Of a stretch of DNA of 64,000 nt, positions 23,001 through 33,690 are shown piece by piece (position 1 is the first letter of the stretch; the number at the start of each line of letters is the position of its first letter). The notes below the pieces were generated by a model. The model was not told the DNA's origin. It did not search any database and saw only the letters and a program-made list of their open reading frames with translations. A program made the translations under genes and the position numbers. The stretch comes from Acanthosepion lycidas (lineage: Eukaryota > Mollusca > Cephalopoda > Sepiida > Sepiidae): NCBI GenBank assembly GCA_963932145.1, contig OZ010590.1, positions 56,767,074 to 56,831,073 on the forward strand, in the 5' to 3' direction.

Positions 23001-23109
23001 GCAATCTTTGGATGGAAGAAAAACTGAAAATCAAAGAATTCAAGAATGTAAATAGATTAATAAACAAAAGAAATTAAATTATTATATTGTGAATACTAAA
23101 AAACTGTTT

Positions 23110-23300
23110 TATATAGATACATTTGCCTTTCACCCAGTTCACACTCCTCCCTCATCTCTTGAACAGGAATATAGGTTTACTTCTTTTTTCCTCTTTTGAA
23201 TTGAGTTTTTGAATTCATTACCTAAAGTCTCATTCTCTTTCACCCCCAGTAACCCCTTGCTTCTTAGTAGCATTATTGCCTTGCTTGGGAAATGATAAAA
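23110..23300 (+). repeat. R2 repeat, LINE-3-tailed
   Basis: Matches the last unit at 17.69-17.86 kb: CCAGTTCACACTCCTCCCTC, AGTCTCATTCTCTTTCAC and the tail CTTAGTAGCATTATTGCCTT, ending in a short A run. Confidence 0.7.
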
Positions 23301-23339
23301 AAAAAAGACCAAACTAGAATTATCTAGTCACTTGAACTC

Positions 23340-23555
23340 CTTTTATGTATGGAGAAAATCAAATGAAGCTTACAAATCAAGAAATACCCTCCCTATAATT
23401 AAGTTTGGTGGTGGGAGCATTATGCTTTAGGCCTATTTCTCTGCTTCTATCATGGATAAAGAGCGGTATTTGGGTATTCTTAAAAATCATATAAAACAAA
23501 GGGCACAAAAGCTGTCTTTGGGGCATCATTGGATGTTCCAACATGATAATGAAGT
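23340..23555 (+). pseudogene. Tc1 transposase fragment (plus strand)
   Basis: Reads IKFGGGSIML, MDKERYLGILKNHIKQRAQKL and GHHWMFQHDNE; the last contains the second catalytic Asp. It stops abruptly at the junction with an opposite-strand transposase piece. Confidence 0.78.
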
Positions 23556-23703
23556 AATGAACATCTTCATCCACACGAAAACTTTTTGTCACTTGTAATG
23601 TGTGACAAGGAGCACTGTCGTACTTAAATATTTCTCGATCTTCATAGTCTGGTAAACTAATATACTTTTCACTGTTTAGGTTTCCATCAACTTTTACCAA
23701 TTT
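23556..23703 (-). pseudogene. Tc1/mariner-superfamily transposase fragment (minus strand)
   Basis: Reads VDGNLNSEKYISLPDYEDRE and FKYDSAPCHTLQVTKSF, a catalytic-Asp block (DSAPCHT) of a different transposon from its neighbour. It adjoins the LINE-3 3' end at 23703. Confidence 0.65.
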
Positions 23704-25008
23704 TCTTTTACTGGTGGGAAGTGTGAGAGAAGAAACTGTTGGAGTAGAAGAGACAGTTACATTTGACTGTTTCAACAGTGAAAGGGTGGGGCTGAGATGG
23801 CAACCTAATAGCACACTTAAATTCATGCAGATGGGGTACCAATAAAAGTAGCTCGTCATGAAAATATTGGTAGAAAAGACACAGGGAAGCAACATCATGT
23901 CTGTAAGAAAGCAACTGTAGATGAGATGCCAGATCATGACCTATCACATTGCATATCTGTCTTTGGATTTTGTCAAGGACCTTGAGATGAACAGCGGGAG
24001 CATCAGACCATATATGGCAACAGTTTTCAATGCAAGGAGAAATAGTAGATTTATAGATTTGAAGGATGGACTCAGGTGAGAAAAACCTTCTGGTGATACA
24101 CAGAAAACCAACTTTCCCTGTGGTAGAAGAAACTATTGATTCAATGTAGTTGTTCCACCTCAGGTCATTGGGAAACGTGAGACCAAGAAGGTGCAGAGAG
24201 ACCCTCTTGTGAAGTTGGGCATTAGCCATGCTGATAATAGGGAAGAAGGGTTCTCTATGAGATTAGTTTCATTTTGGGGGCATTAAATTTTACAAGGCAT
24301 TTCCTACCCCAGTCAGTCACAGATTCAAGGTTCTTTTTGAGACCAGTGGCCAAGAAACAATATAGGACCCAGGATAGAACATTGGGGAGCACCAGTGTTC
24401 ATATGAAAGGAACTGGGGGAGGACCCCTTTAGAATAACATTAATTTCATGGTTTGATAAGAATTATTATATTAAGTCCAATAATTGACCTGTAATACCGT
24501 TACAAATTCGGTTATGGTTGTGAGCCCATTAGCAGTAGACGGGGCAAAGCAGAAACCATATTGTTTGTCAGGAAGATGATCATGAGATGTAAGGTGTTTA
24601 ATCACTTCAGTGTTGATTAAAGCCTCAAAGACTTTGCTGTAGAGAGGTAGGGTGCTGATAGGATGGTAGTTAGATGGGTCAGAAGGGTCTCCAGAGTTCT
24701 TAAACAGGGACAACAAATGAGGACTTCCAACAGGCTGGAAAGCAAGAGTCAGTGAGGCAATAGTTATATAGTTTAGAGAGAACTGGAGCAAGCTCAGGAG
24801 CACATTTCTGTCACCACCACTTGCCTTATGAGAGCATAATTTAGAGATGATGTCCAAAACCATCAACAGAATTATGCTCATCTCTCTCAATTGAGTTGCA
24901 GTTCTAGGAGGAAAATCAGGGGTGGGTAATTCGAATGAGTCAAGTGTTGAATTGAATGAGAATTTCCAAGCAAAGCATTCAATCTTATCAGCTGAAGAAG
25001 TTAGGTTC
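23704..25008 (-). pseudogene. LINE-3 ORF2 fragment, internally deleted
   Basis: The upstream frame (25010-24471) holds the pre-RT and first RT motifs: KIECFAWKFS, SHKASGGDRN, SGDPSDPSNYHPISTLPLYSKVFEALI, DKQYGFCFAPSTA. After about 230 bp the second frame (24229-23708) holds the tail: LHLLGLTFPNDLRWNNYIESI, PESILQIYKSTISPCIENC, HIWSDAPAVHLKVLDKIQRQICN, VASLCLFYQYFH. The YADD catalytic segment between them is deleted, so it cannot be active. Confidence 0.9.
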
Positions 25009-25009
25009 A

Positions 25010-26908
25010 TTTAAAGCCAGTCATAGCTGGTTTGATAAGTTGAAGAAGAAATCTGGCATTCACTCCATTCTGAGGCATGGTGAGGCAGTGATTTCTGATA
25101 AGACAGCAGCTGAAGAATATGCAAAAACATTTGCTGAATTGATTGAGGCAGAAAGACATGTCCCCCAAAATGTCTTTAGCTGTGATGAGACAGGGTTATT
25201 TTAGAAAAAAATGCCAGAGAGGACTTATATAACAGCAGAGAATATACCAGGCCACAAACCCATGAAAGATAGGTTAACCCTCACATTGTGTTCAATTGCG
25301 AGGGGTGACTGCAAGATTAAACCACTTTTCATCTACCATTCTGATAATCCCCGAGCCTTTAAAATGCACAAAATTTTAAAAGATTATGTGGTGGGCAAAC
25401 CCAAAGTTGAGGGGGATTAGGTAATTCTTTGTTGATTGGATAAACCTGGTTGTTGGTCCTTCCATTAAAAATTTTCTCAAAGAGCATGACTTATCCCTGC
25501 AAGCTCTTCTTCTCCTTGACAATGCTCCTGCTCACCAATTGAACCTCAAAGATGACATCTTTGAGGAGTTCTCTTTCATTCACGTTCTCTTCCTTCTACA
25601 CAATGCCACACCTCTCCTCCAGCCCATGGACCAACAGGTGATTTCTAATTTCAAGAAGCTCTTCACAAAGCACCTGTTCCACTGCTGTTTTTATGTAACA
25701 GAGAACACGAATCTGACCTTTTTGTGAGTTCTGGAAGGACACGATTACAACATCATTACTTGCATCAAGTTTATTGATATGTCTTTGGAGGAAGTTACAA
25801 GGAGAACCTTGAACTCTGCTTGGAGGAAGATGTTGTCTGAGGCTGTGTCTGAATAGGACTTTGATGGTTTTGAACAGGAGGCGCAAGTGATAGAAGAGAT
25901 TGTTAGTCTATGGGCCTTAAGGTGGATGAAGGGTAAGTGAATGAACTCATTAAGGAGAACATGGAGGAGCTGTCTACAGACCAGCTAAAAAACCTACAGG
26001 AGATGCAGCACACAGAAGTTTTGGAGGAAATTGTGCACAGTGTGGAGGAGGCAGGGGAGGAAGAGGCAGTTATCTCTACAAAGAAGATACAGAAAATTTT
26101 AGGGATGTGGGAGGATTTTTTTAACTTTATAGAAAAGAAAAAAAAACTTCCAGAAAATGTGTCAAATAGCAGTGCATTGTGTAACGACACTTGCGTAAAA
26201 TTCTGTAGGGAAGGCAGAAAAAAACAACCATTGATAGGTTTTTATTGAAATGACCTTCAGTTCAAAGTCAAGAAAGTCATGTTGAAAAAACAAAAATTAG
26301 TGAAGAATATGCAAATGTCATTGATGACTTTGAAAAAGTCAGCGACAAAGATTAAGTGTTAAGTAAAAAATAATAATGTATGTATTTTTAAGTTTAGCAC
26401 TTAATGGTAGCAATTAAGTGTACATATGTAACGACAAAGGCAATAAAAAATTAACTGCAAAAAATATTTAGCAATTAAGTTCATTGATAAAGTCAATTAA
26501 AAAAATAAAAATTAATTGTACTTATTAGTATTAATAATTTTTATGAGTCCCAAAATCTCTGCCATCTGTCTCCTACAGGACCCACACTTCAACATCTGCC
26601 ACTCACCTCCATCTCCAAATTTAATTTACTGTTACTCAGCACAAACCCTTAAATATCAGAGGTAAGCAAGCATATTTTATTATTTTTCGAGTAATGTTTA
26701 ATACTACTACATTCATACATTCATTCTACATTCATTCTGTTTTATTTATACATTTATCACGTTTAAAAGTACATATAAAAAATGTAGAGTGTTTTATTGG
26801 GGTAATTTTAATGGATTATGGTATTTTAATTATTTTAAATGAGGAAAATAGCTTTGACATAAGAGTAACTTGACTTAAGAAACAAATTAAACTCATATCT
26901 CAAGGTGC

Positions 26909-26912
<4 letters not shown>
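25010..26912 (+). mobile_element. Pogo/Tigger transposon, 5'-truncated, transposase broken
   Basis: Begins inside the CENP-B-type DNA-binding region (FKASHSWFDKLKKKSGIHS) directly after the LINE. Then come three fragments of the DDE domain: first Asp in SCDETG (25184), PGHKPMKDRLTLTLCS and IKPLFIYHS; second Asp in LLLDNAPAH (25518); third Asp in LLQPMDQQVI (25629), 36 residues later. The acidic C-terminal region follows to 26245. Stops at 25202, 25418, 25725 and 25854 plus frame changes disable it. The right terminus near 26912 (reverse complement TAGTGGCACCTTGAGATATG) resembles Tigger-type inverted repeats. The left terminus and the first ~100 residues are missing. Confidence 0.87.

Positions 26913-27003
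<91 letters not shown>
26912..27003. repeat. (TA)n microsatellite beside the Tigger right end
   Basis: About 90 bp of TA with two TTAA steps. TA is the pogo target, so the array may be the target that later expanded. Confidence 0.95.
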
Positions 27004-27007
<4 letters not shown>

Positions 27008-28013
27008 ATACATAATACCCTATGCCAACAGTATGACTCGGAGTTTCATGCCTAATGCAATTTTCAGATACTGATCATTGTTTACAGTTTGGTTAATATT
27101 TCTGGGTCTCACAAGTTTGTGGTGCTGTTTGGATTAATTATTGCTGTTGTTAAATATTTAATTGCACTATAATCTAATTTTGAATTTAAATTTAGGCTCA
27201 GACTTACACTTAACGTTGAAAATAAAAATTAGAAATTCTAATGTTCATTTAAAAAATGACATTTATGGATGCTGTTGTAAAAATACGTTTAAAATCAAGG
27301 GGGTAACTACTCTTTTTATTTAAAAAATAGTGATAATATTTATAAAACAATCTGCAGTAATAAAATGATAATAAAAATAATGATATTAATAGTATATTAA
27401 TAACAATAATAATAATAAAGTAATATTGATAATGGTAATACAAAAAGAATAATGATGATATAGTACAAAAAATATAAAAAAATGAAATGATAGGACATGG
27501 TAATAATGACATATCGCCTCTGAGTGTTGACTGCAATGTTCACTTTTATATTTGCATATACTCTATCTCTGCTATTGAGCACTTTATCCCATAAATATAG
27601 CACACCTTAAAACTATATTTCTTCATATATAAATATATTTATATATAATATTATTTTAATATTAAATCTCAATAAACAAAATAAGATAATTACTTGTAGA
27701 GGGTGGACCATTATTTACTTATAAATTATGACCATAAGAATTGGAATTACCTAATTTTTAAATAATTAACTATGTTGTAAGGTAAAGATAAACTGTGTTG
27801 GTAATTTACAGTTAATTCATTTCTTTGGTTTAGCAGAGATTTTTCTGCCAGCAAATTGGATAATTTCTAATTTTTCATGTAAGCATAAGAAAGATTATTT
27901 AATCACCAGTCACTTACCATTCGCCTGTAGAGGTACAACTTAGTAATGAAACATGAAAGCTATTGTGTATCAATTTCAACATGTTTTTGTTCTAAATATA
28001 TACAATAAAACAA

Positions 28014-28018
<5 letters not shown>
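27004..28018. other. AT-rich spacer, no gene
   Basis: Contains ATA/TAA-rich runs (27350-27480). No supported coding sequence. Confidence 0.55.
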
Positions 28019-28064
<46 letters not shown>

Positions 28065-28066
28065 AT
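28019..28066. repeat. (TA)n microsatellite
   Basis: TA run just upstream of an R1 copy. Confidence 0.95.
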
Positions 28067-28074
28067 ATTCCTCA

Positions 28075-28417
28075 ATCCAGTCGAATCCATTACATTCACT
28101 TACGTGCTTACCCTTGGGAAAGGTGTGAATCTTTTTCTTCTCCCTCCAGCTATGGGTAAATAGCAGGACAGACTGGGTTCTATAGCCTTGGATGCCAACT
28201 GGTCTAGCAGAAGGACAACTCTGAATTCAAAACCTGCGGAGGGTTGTTTGGGGACCTTGTTGCATGTAGTGCACCAGGTTTCTGTATTCGGCCCTTCAAA
28301 AAGTGAAAACGAAACCTTCACCACTATAATCAATTCTCATGTGCTGTTGTCGGGTTGTCGGTTTCCTAGGAGCTGATCTGCTTGACCCTGATACATTGAA
28401 TTCGACAGGAGAGTTGA

Positions 28418-28418
<1 letters not shown>
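28075..28418 (+). repeat. R1 interspersed repeat copy
   Basis: Aligned with 15.84-16.19 kb along its whole length (CCCTCCAGCTATGGGTAAATAG, GACTGGGTTCTATAGCC, ACCACTATAATCAATTC). It is bounded on both sides by (TA)n. Confidence 0.78.

Positions 28419-28471
<53 letters not shown>
28419..28471. repeat. (TA)n microsatellite at R1 3' end
   Basis: TA run immediately after R1. The 15.8-kb copy also ends in a TA run, so TA is probably its tail. Confidence 0.95.
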
Positions 28472-28473
<2 letters not shown>

Positions 28474-28997
28474 CCCTTTATTTCTTTTTTATTGATAAAT
28501 ATATATTAAACAATACTTTGATGCTATTATTTCAAACAAATTCTCTGGTAAATAGATTTTCATTTAACAAAAATGTTAATTTTCATCATTCATCTTTTCC
28601 AACCAAGAAGAAGTTCAATAAATCCTTCTAACCAATCAGGAAATGGCTAAATATTAATGCTGAATCAACAAACAATTCATCAAAATCCTTTCTTAGAGCT
28701 GATCTATTTTATAAACAATGAGAATTCAGTTTCAATGTCATCATTTTTGTTTTTCAAAATAAAACTAATTAACATGCATTTTTCATTTTCTGGTAAAGCT
28801 CATGTGTGTATGTAATATGACATATTTATATTAAGTTTAAGGTTCTGCTTACAGTAAAATATATATGTTCATACATTCCAGTTTGCTGTAATGATCTCAA
28901 TGAGAAACTACTGCTAAGAAAATTGTTGATACTATTGTTAATAATAGTTGTAGATATTGATATTATTACATATTATTTCACTGTTGTGGGAAAATTA
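28472..28997. other. Unassigned AT-rich sequence
   Basis: No gene or recognised element. Confidence 0.5.
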
Positions 28998-29076
28998 TTA
29001 GGTTGGTGCAAAAATAATGTCGTTTTTTGACGTTCAACTTCAAAAGAAAAACGGCATTATTTTTGCACCAACCTAA
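28998..29076. mobile_element. 79-bp palindromic mariner MITE (copy 1)
   Basis: Starts TTAGGTTGGTGCAAAAATAA and ends with its reverse complement, flanked by TA on both sides (28996-28997, 29077-29078). Size and ends are those of MADE1, the 80-bp MITE derived from the human Hsmar1 mariner. Sister copies are at 40325 and 57105. Confidence 0.93.
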
Positions 29077-29239
29077 TAAATAAAATCAATAAATAAAATA
29101 ATAATAATAATGAATAATAAAACAAAAGAGATAAATACATTTTCTCAGGATGTTAGTAATAAATGAACTGGAAATTATATTACCCCACTTGGTTTCATGA
29201 AACACTCATTAGGTGGCACTGTTTAAGCTCTATAAATAG

Positions 29240-29700
29240 ACAAACATTTTCTTTCCACTTTCTCATCCTCCCTCTTGCTCTAAGATGTATCAGGAGAAAC
29301 ATGGAACAAAAAGATGTCCCCGCCAGGGATACGTTCATTTTCCCAGTCCATTGACAACTGAACTCTCTTTTCCACTTTCCAACACATAGTTTTTGCACAT
29401 GTCTTCGAAAACCTCCGCTTATGAAGTAAATCAAGCTTTCCTTTGGTTGTTCTAAAACAGCACAAGGCTGACGAGCTTCAGCATTATAACCATGCGTATC
29501 ATGACTTGCCCAAACCTATTTCTGAACCAGAAAAAAAACTCTCTTCCACTTTCCAACGTTTTGCATTTGCACATGTTTTACCAAAACTCCTCTAATGAAG
29601 TAAGATAAGTTTTACTTTGTTTGTTCCAGCTAAGGGCAAGGCTGACTTCAACCATTATAGCAATGTTTATCCTTACTAACCCTAACTCCTGAACAAAAAA
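29240..29700. repeat. Decayed two-unit tandem repeat, period ~177 bp
   Basis: CTCTTTTCCACTTTCCAACA..TTTGCACATG..AATGAAGTAA (from 29363) repeats from 29539 with indels. A third partial CTTTCCACTTTC occurs near 29250. Confidence 0.65.
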
Positions 29701-30049
29701 AAGAAAATGGCCATACCTGTAAGACATTGAGAACTTTGTTTCACTACAGTTTATATGAAAAAAGAGAATAAACAGTCCATAGTAGAAACCCAAGTTTTTG
29801 TGTGTTTCTTCTTAATTGTTTACCTGTGAACATTCACAAACCTAGAATACACCCAACACATAACCTTTTAAATTCCAACTTGCCATATTACATAGATTGT
29901 GGGCCCAAAATATGCCTATATTTGACAGTAATTCAATCAATTGTGTGTTTGCTAAAGTGAAATTCTTGGGATATATAAGAATTCAGAAATTATCAGAGAC
30001 AGTTCAATGTCTTAGAAATTAGAATCTTTCTTTTATCATTTACTGTGAA
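29701..30049. other. Unassigned sequence
   Basis: No supported feature. Confidence 0.5.
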
Positions 30050-31440
30050 AGGTGTCAAGCATAGGCCTTGTTTTCAAGAACACAAGGGAGTGTTCATCTG
30101 CACCTCTCAGTATAGACTCATTAGTCTTTATAATGCCATTAGCAAACTTTTTGAGGTTAGAAGGTTATTGATCACCTAAATAGAAAACAACCTCTTGAGT
30201 GACAGCAGTATGGATTTTGATTGGCCCGATCCACTGCTGATGTCCTAACTGCCATTTTTCAAAGAATCAATGAGGTACTAGACAAGAAATAGATCTCAAG
30301 GATTATAGCTTTAGATATCTCAAAGACATTTGACAAGATGTGGCACAAAGGATTTGCTTCTAAAGCTCTCTAGCTATGGAATCACTGGAAGTCTTCTCAA
30401 TAATAGTTCTTCCTAATGAAAGTAATTGTTAACAACTAGTCTTCTAGGGACCTACCAATCAACGCAGGTCATCTCCCAGGGGTTGCTTCTCAGACCAACT
30501 CTCTTTTTTATTTTACATAAATGATCTGCCTAAGAATATACTCTGATCATTTGTGAACATCTATGCTGATGATACTATACTATACCGGTGCACCTCCAAA
30601 ACTCTTGTTGACTAGGGATTAGCAGCTGATCTCTCCTCTGATCTAGCTCTAAAATCTCTGTGGGGGGAAAAACCGGTTGGTTAAATTCAATGTCTAGAAA
30701 ACCAACCAGTTAAATTCTATCATCACTGATTGGACGCCAAACTACCACCAGTCATAATGAATGGATTCTCCCTCAGGGTGGCCCAGGGCTGTGAGTGCCG
30801 ATGGTTACTTAAACTCAACCCAGACCTCAACTGGAACTTGTATATATGATTCATCACTAAAGATGCAGAAAAAATTGTCAGATTTCTGTATCACTCCAGT
30901 AAGTTCCTGACTCCTTGTGCTATCCTCTATCTTTACAAGAGTCAGATTATGCCTAAAATGATAAAATGTTGTCATATTTGGGGAGGAGTTGACCAGTCCT
31001 CTCTTTCCAGATTTGATACAGTCTAAAAGTGTCTCCGCATCCTCAACTCTGCAACTCTGCAACCCCTCTCTGACAGACGAAATGCTGCAAGCCTCTACAA
31101 GTTCTATTGTGACTTCCATGGAAAGTGCTTGGACGAACTACATTCCTTAGTGCAATCAATTCTAAGCTTCACAGCTAGGACCTGTCATGCTATGCTCATT
31201 ATGGCAGACTAACCACATTCCCTTTGTATTCCATTGGTGAGTAGTAAGTTCCACTCAAGCAGCTTCTTCCCACAAACCACTGCTTTGAGGAACTGACTCC
31301 CAAGAAGATGTTTTCTTGATCACTACAATCTTAACCAGTTCAAGTCTAGGGTTACTGTTATGTTCCCCACATAACCATAAACTGTTCCTATTTCACTGTA
31401 ACTCTCTACCTTGAGTGACTCAGGAGCCTTGTACAATTGA
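30050..31440 (+). pseudogene. LINE-3b reverse transcriptase with YADD box
   Basis: Longest continuous LINE in the window. In order: YRLISLYNAISKLFE, STADVLTAIFQRINE, ALDISKTFDKMWHKG (RT motif A), GLPSNAG-like SRDLPINAGHLPG, the catalytic YADD at 30562-30573, LCILYLYKSQIMPK, CCHIWGGVDQSSLSRFD, and RRNAASLYKFYCDFHGKCLDEL near 31130. The 3' UTR carries CTTGAGTGACTCAGGAGCCTTGTA (31412-31435 region), shared with 60.9-61.06 and 63.1 kb. The sequence has many stops and single-base shifts and no endonuclease domain, so it is an old truncated copy. Confidence 0.88.
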
Positions 31441-33084
31441 TAAGAGCTGAAAATGCTGCTAATTTTTTAAAAACATTGGGAGAAATAATCTATAAGAGTT
31501 AACAGCAGTGATTTTAAAGAGTCTTTTATCAGATTTCAAACTATTTATCAGTATTATGCATAGGGCGATTATCACCCTTTGGGTAAGAGAAATTCACAAG
31601 AGTCATGTGGTGTCCAGTGAGGGATGTTTGTGGGGTGACTAACACCAGTTGCTATGTAGACTAAGAAGAAGGTAGATGTCATAATACTGCAGTGGTAAAA
31701 GGTGAAGAAATGGAAAACATAAGATACCACCAAGAAATATAGAGGACCACATCAGCCTCTGCTTGTTTTTCACTTCAGGAAATATTACAAGTAAGATACT
31801 CTCAATTTTTTCCTGTTTGCATGGCTTGTTGTATTCATATGTGTTACAGTTCCTTTGTGTGGGACAAATAGTTATACATAATATTTGTATATAATATGTG
31901 AAATATTTCTGAAATATTTGTATATAATTTCTTGTATGACATAGTGGTACATACAGTCTCTTCAAGAACAATGTGTATTTGGTATTTCTTTCTTTCAACT
32001 ATTCTGGTCCTTGCTTCTATTGTGTTAAGTTGTTAGTATATCACATATATACTAATGCCTATAATGGGGCAACTGGAAACTCTCTCATTCTAAGCAACCA
32101 CATTAACAGAAAATAATTTGTACATGTTGCTAATTCAAAATAGTTTTCAGTTGATGGAAAGAATGCAATAAGATATATTTGTTTTTTTTTTTGTTTTTAA
32201 ATGAATTTGTCCCAAGCAAGGCAATAATGTCACTAAGATGCGTGGGGCTACTGGGAATAAAATAGAATGCAAAGATTTTAAAGGAACTGAAAACCCAATC
32301 CTGGATGGAAAGAATGTTACAAAATAGTTTTTTTTTAAATGAATTCATGCCAAGCAAGGTGATAATGTCACTAAGATGCAAGGAGTTACTGGCAGTGAAA
32401 GAGAATGAGAAGACTTTAGAAGGAACTGGAAACTAAATCCTTAACTGGAAACAAGGGATAAACCTCTACTCCTGTTCAAAAGACCAGGGTGGTGTGTGAA
32501 CCAAGTGATAACAAACATGTAGAGAAAATTGGCCATGACTATATGACAAAAACAGAAAATTGAGCCAATTCTTTAAAAATGTCAGGTGAAGTAATTAGTT
32601 GCAGATTAATGTTTTAAAGAGACTTTGGTCAGAATACAAATTCACAACTATGATCACTTTAAAGAAAAAAAACGTTAACATTTTTATATAAGTATACCAT
32701 TTTTAAGACACTGTAAATCTTGATGAAACACTATCCAACACGAACACTTGCATTATGTCCTTGTAAACAGAATTAATTTCTTTGAGGACATCAAGAGGAG
32801 AAAGCATTTCTGATTATAAATAAAAGCAGAAAATTGTGCCAATTATCACCCACAAAGAAAGAAAAACATTTTTTAGATTTAGCAAATTCAAAGTAATTTT
32901 TGAGGCAATAGAAAGAATGTGACAAGCTAACCAAAGAGAAAATCAGGTAATGATTATAGGATAAAAGTGGAAAATTGTTTGTTAATTCTTTAAAAGCACT
33001 GGAAGAAACAATCTGTGAAACACAGTTAGTAGTAATGGTCTTAAAGAGATTTGATCAGATTTCAAACCATTTATAAGTGTTATT
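31440..33084. repeat. R4: decayed ~235-bp tandem repeat, left part
   Basis: Segments near 31440-31570, 32515-32680 and 32780-33075 share the words GATTATAGGATAAAAG.GGAAAATTG, AATTCTTTAAAAACA, GTCTTAAAGAG.TT.GATCAG and TTTCAAACCATTTATAAGTG, in the same order as the unit at 35.19-35.43 kb. About 600 bp at 31600-32200 is not recognised. Confidence 0.65.
32205..32510 (-). repeat. Two R2-type units with LINE-3 tail
   Basis: GCAAGGCAATAATGTCACTA (32218) and GCAAGGTGATAATGTCACTA (32354) each start a minus-strand unit like those at 17.3-17.86 kb. The second extends to ACCAGGGTGGTGTGTGAACC. Confidence 0.72.
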
Positions 33085-33690
33085 ATTCTTCTTCTGCTGC
33101 TTGTTGTGGTTCTTCTGTTTCTACTTTTTGTTCTGCTTCTTCTTGTTTTGTTTTTCTTCTGCTTCTTCTTCTTGTTTTGTATCTTCTTTTTCTTGTTCTT
33201 CTTCCACTTCTTGTTCTTATTTTGCTTCTTCTACTTGTTCTTATTTTTCTTCTTCTTTTGCTTCTTCTTGTTTCTGTTTTGCTTCTTCTTGTTCTATGCT
33301 TCTTCTTCTTGCCCTTTTTCTGATTCTTCTTCTTCTTTTTCTTCTTCTTCTTCTACTTTCACTTCCTGTTCTTGTTATTTTTTGTTTCTTCTTTTGTTCT
33401 GTTTCTCCTTCTTGTGTCTTCCACTGCTTCTTCATCTTGTTCTGCTTCTTATTCTCCTTCATGTTCTTGTTCTTGTTCTTCTTCTTCTGCTTCTTGTTCT
33501 TGTTGTTGTGTTATTCTGCTTCTCTTTGACTTGTCCCTTTCTTCTTTTGTTCTGTTTCTCCTTCTTGTGTCTTCCACTGCTTCTTCATCTTGTTCTGCTT
33601 CTTATTCTCCTTCATGTTCTTGTTCTTGTTCTTCTTCTTCTGCTTCTTGTTCTTGTTGTTGTGTTATTCTGCTTCTCTTTGACTTGTCCC
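33085..33690 (+). repeat. (TTC)n-rich pyrimidine tract with an exact 153-bp duplication
   Basis: About 600 bp made almost only of T, C and some G, rich in CTTCTT. Positions 33385-33537 are repeated exactly at 33538-33690. It directly abuts the 3' end of a minus-strand LINE-2, so it is probably the expanded (GAA)n tail of that LINE. The long Phe/Leu/Ser-rich open frames are low-complexity artefacts. Confidence 0.93.

Noticed and set aside
23377..23937. 186-codon minus-strand open frame as a host gene
   Set aside because: It reads through the junction of three unrelated transposon fragments, partly antisense to a Tc1 transposase.
25010..26250. Domesticated Tigger/Jerky-like gene
   Set aside because: At least four stops in the DDE domain and loss of the N-terminus; no exon structure.
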